Assembly (NCBI RefSeq): GCF_030373545.1
Contig: NZ_JAUDCO010000014.1
Coordinates: 1 to 32,173, forward strand
Source: Collinsella tanakaei
Lineage (GTDB): Bacteria; Actinomycetota; Coriobacteriia; Coriobacteriales; Coriobacteriaceae
Reading direction: 5' to 3'
DNA length: 32,173 bases
Shown here one piece after another: positions 32,141-32,173 of this stretch; the first letter of the stretch is position 1, and each line of letters starts with the position of its first letter. Made by a program: the position numbers and the translations under genes. Below the pieces are notes generated by a model that saw only the letters and a list, made by a program, of their open reading frames with translations, was not told the origin of the DNA and made no database searches.

Positions 32141-32173
32141 ATGGGTTGGTTGGGGACGTGTTCCCTCCAACCC
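32141..32173 (-). repeat. Dispersed GGAACACGTCCCC repeat, copy F (inverted, at window edge)
   Basis: Read on the minus strand this is GGGTTGGAGGGAACACGTCC then CCAACCAACCCAT, the same element as copies A and B but in opposite orientation. It lies 21 nt upstream of the ygfK start and may continue beyond the window. Confidence 0.8.

Noticed and set aside
29403-32141. Very long plus-strand open frame (912 codons) opposite ygfK
   Set aside because: It mirrors ygfK, has the low-complexity Asp/Gly/Val/His composition of an antisense frame in GC-rich DNA, and encodes no recognisable domain.

Overview
The window reads as a chromosomal segment of a GC-rich, anaerobic, gut-type actinobacterium, most likely class Coriobacteriia (Collinsella or a relative). 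The basis is inference: strongly G/C-ending codons in the core genes, an anaerobic YgfK/ferredoxin/molybdenum-hydroxylase locus, an AGCS amino-acid symporter, and simple Shine-Dalgarno-led genes. No database search was possible.

Layout. (1) 1-5.7 kb is core-like: an ADP-ribosylglycohydrolase flanked by two identical 36-bp repeats, small membrane proteins, a Cof-type HAD phosphatase, a multi-pass membrane protein with a clear rho-independent terminator, a DUF3592-like protein, and an HD (SpoT/MESH1-like) hydrolase with an unknown C-terminal half. (2) 5.9-20.9 kb is an accessory, defence-type island. It holds a DUF4268 nuclease-like protein, a cysteine-rich unknown, and then a long minus-strand block. 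Read 5'->3' on that strand, the block is a broken HNH endonuclease, an AT-rich OLD-family ATPase/TOPRIM nuclease, a type III restriction-modification pair (mod-res), and a Gabija-like pair (gajA-gajB). Two unknown membrane-anchored proteins and an antitoxin/PIN-toxin module follow. (3) 21.2-25.8 kb returns to GC-rich housekeeping: a sodium:alanine-type symporter bracketed by two unusual arrays of ~17-bp units, a YccF membrane protein, a VWA-domain protein and a macro-domain protein whose 3' end runs into a 29-bp tandem array. (4) 26.0-32.1 kb is a minus-strand operon ygfK - 2[4Fe-4S] ferredoxin - fused Fe-S/molybdenum hydroxylase (XdhD-like). It fits anaerobic purine or related heterocycle oxidation, with electrons probably passing between hydroxylase, ferredoxin and the flavin/Fe-S protein YgfK.

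How the parts work together. mod, res, gajA and gajB are co-directional with gaps of 2 and 59 nt and one overlap, so restriction-modification and Gabija-like defence may share one transcript. A nearly perfect extended -10 lies upstream of mod. The ATPase/TOPRIM gene just upstream is much more AT-rich and looks like a separate acquisition. The HNH remnant and the AT-rich strips suggest repeated turnover. The antitoxin/PIN pair has an 8+8 bp inverted repeat spanning its -10 and Shine-Dalgarno, as expected for autoregulation.

The most distinctive unexplained features are three families of dispersed intergenic repeats around core genes: a GGAACACGTCCCC element, a GGAACTCCGTACTGACA unit array built as direct units followed by inverted units, and a hairpin containing CCAGGAGCGTT. 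Most lie close to gene ends or in intergenic leaders.
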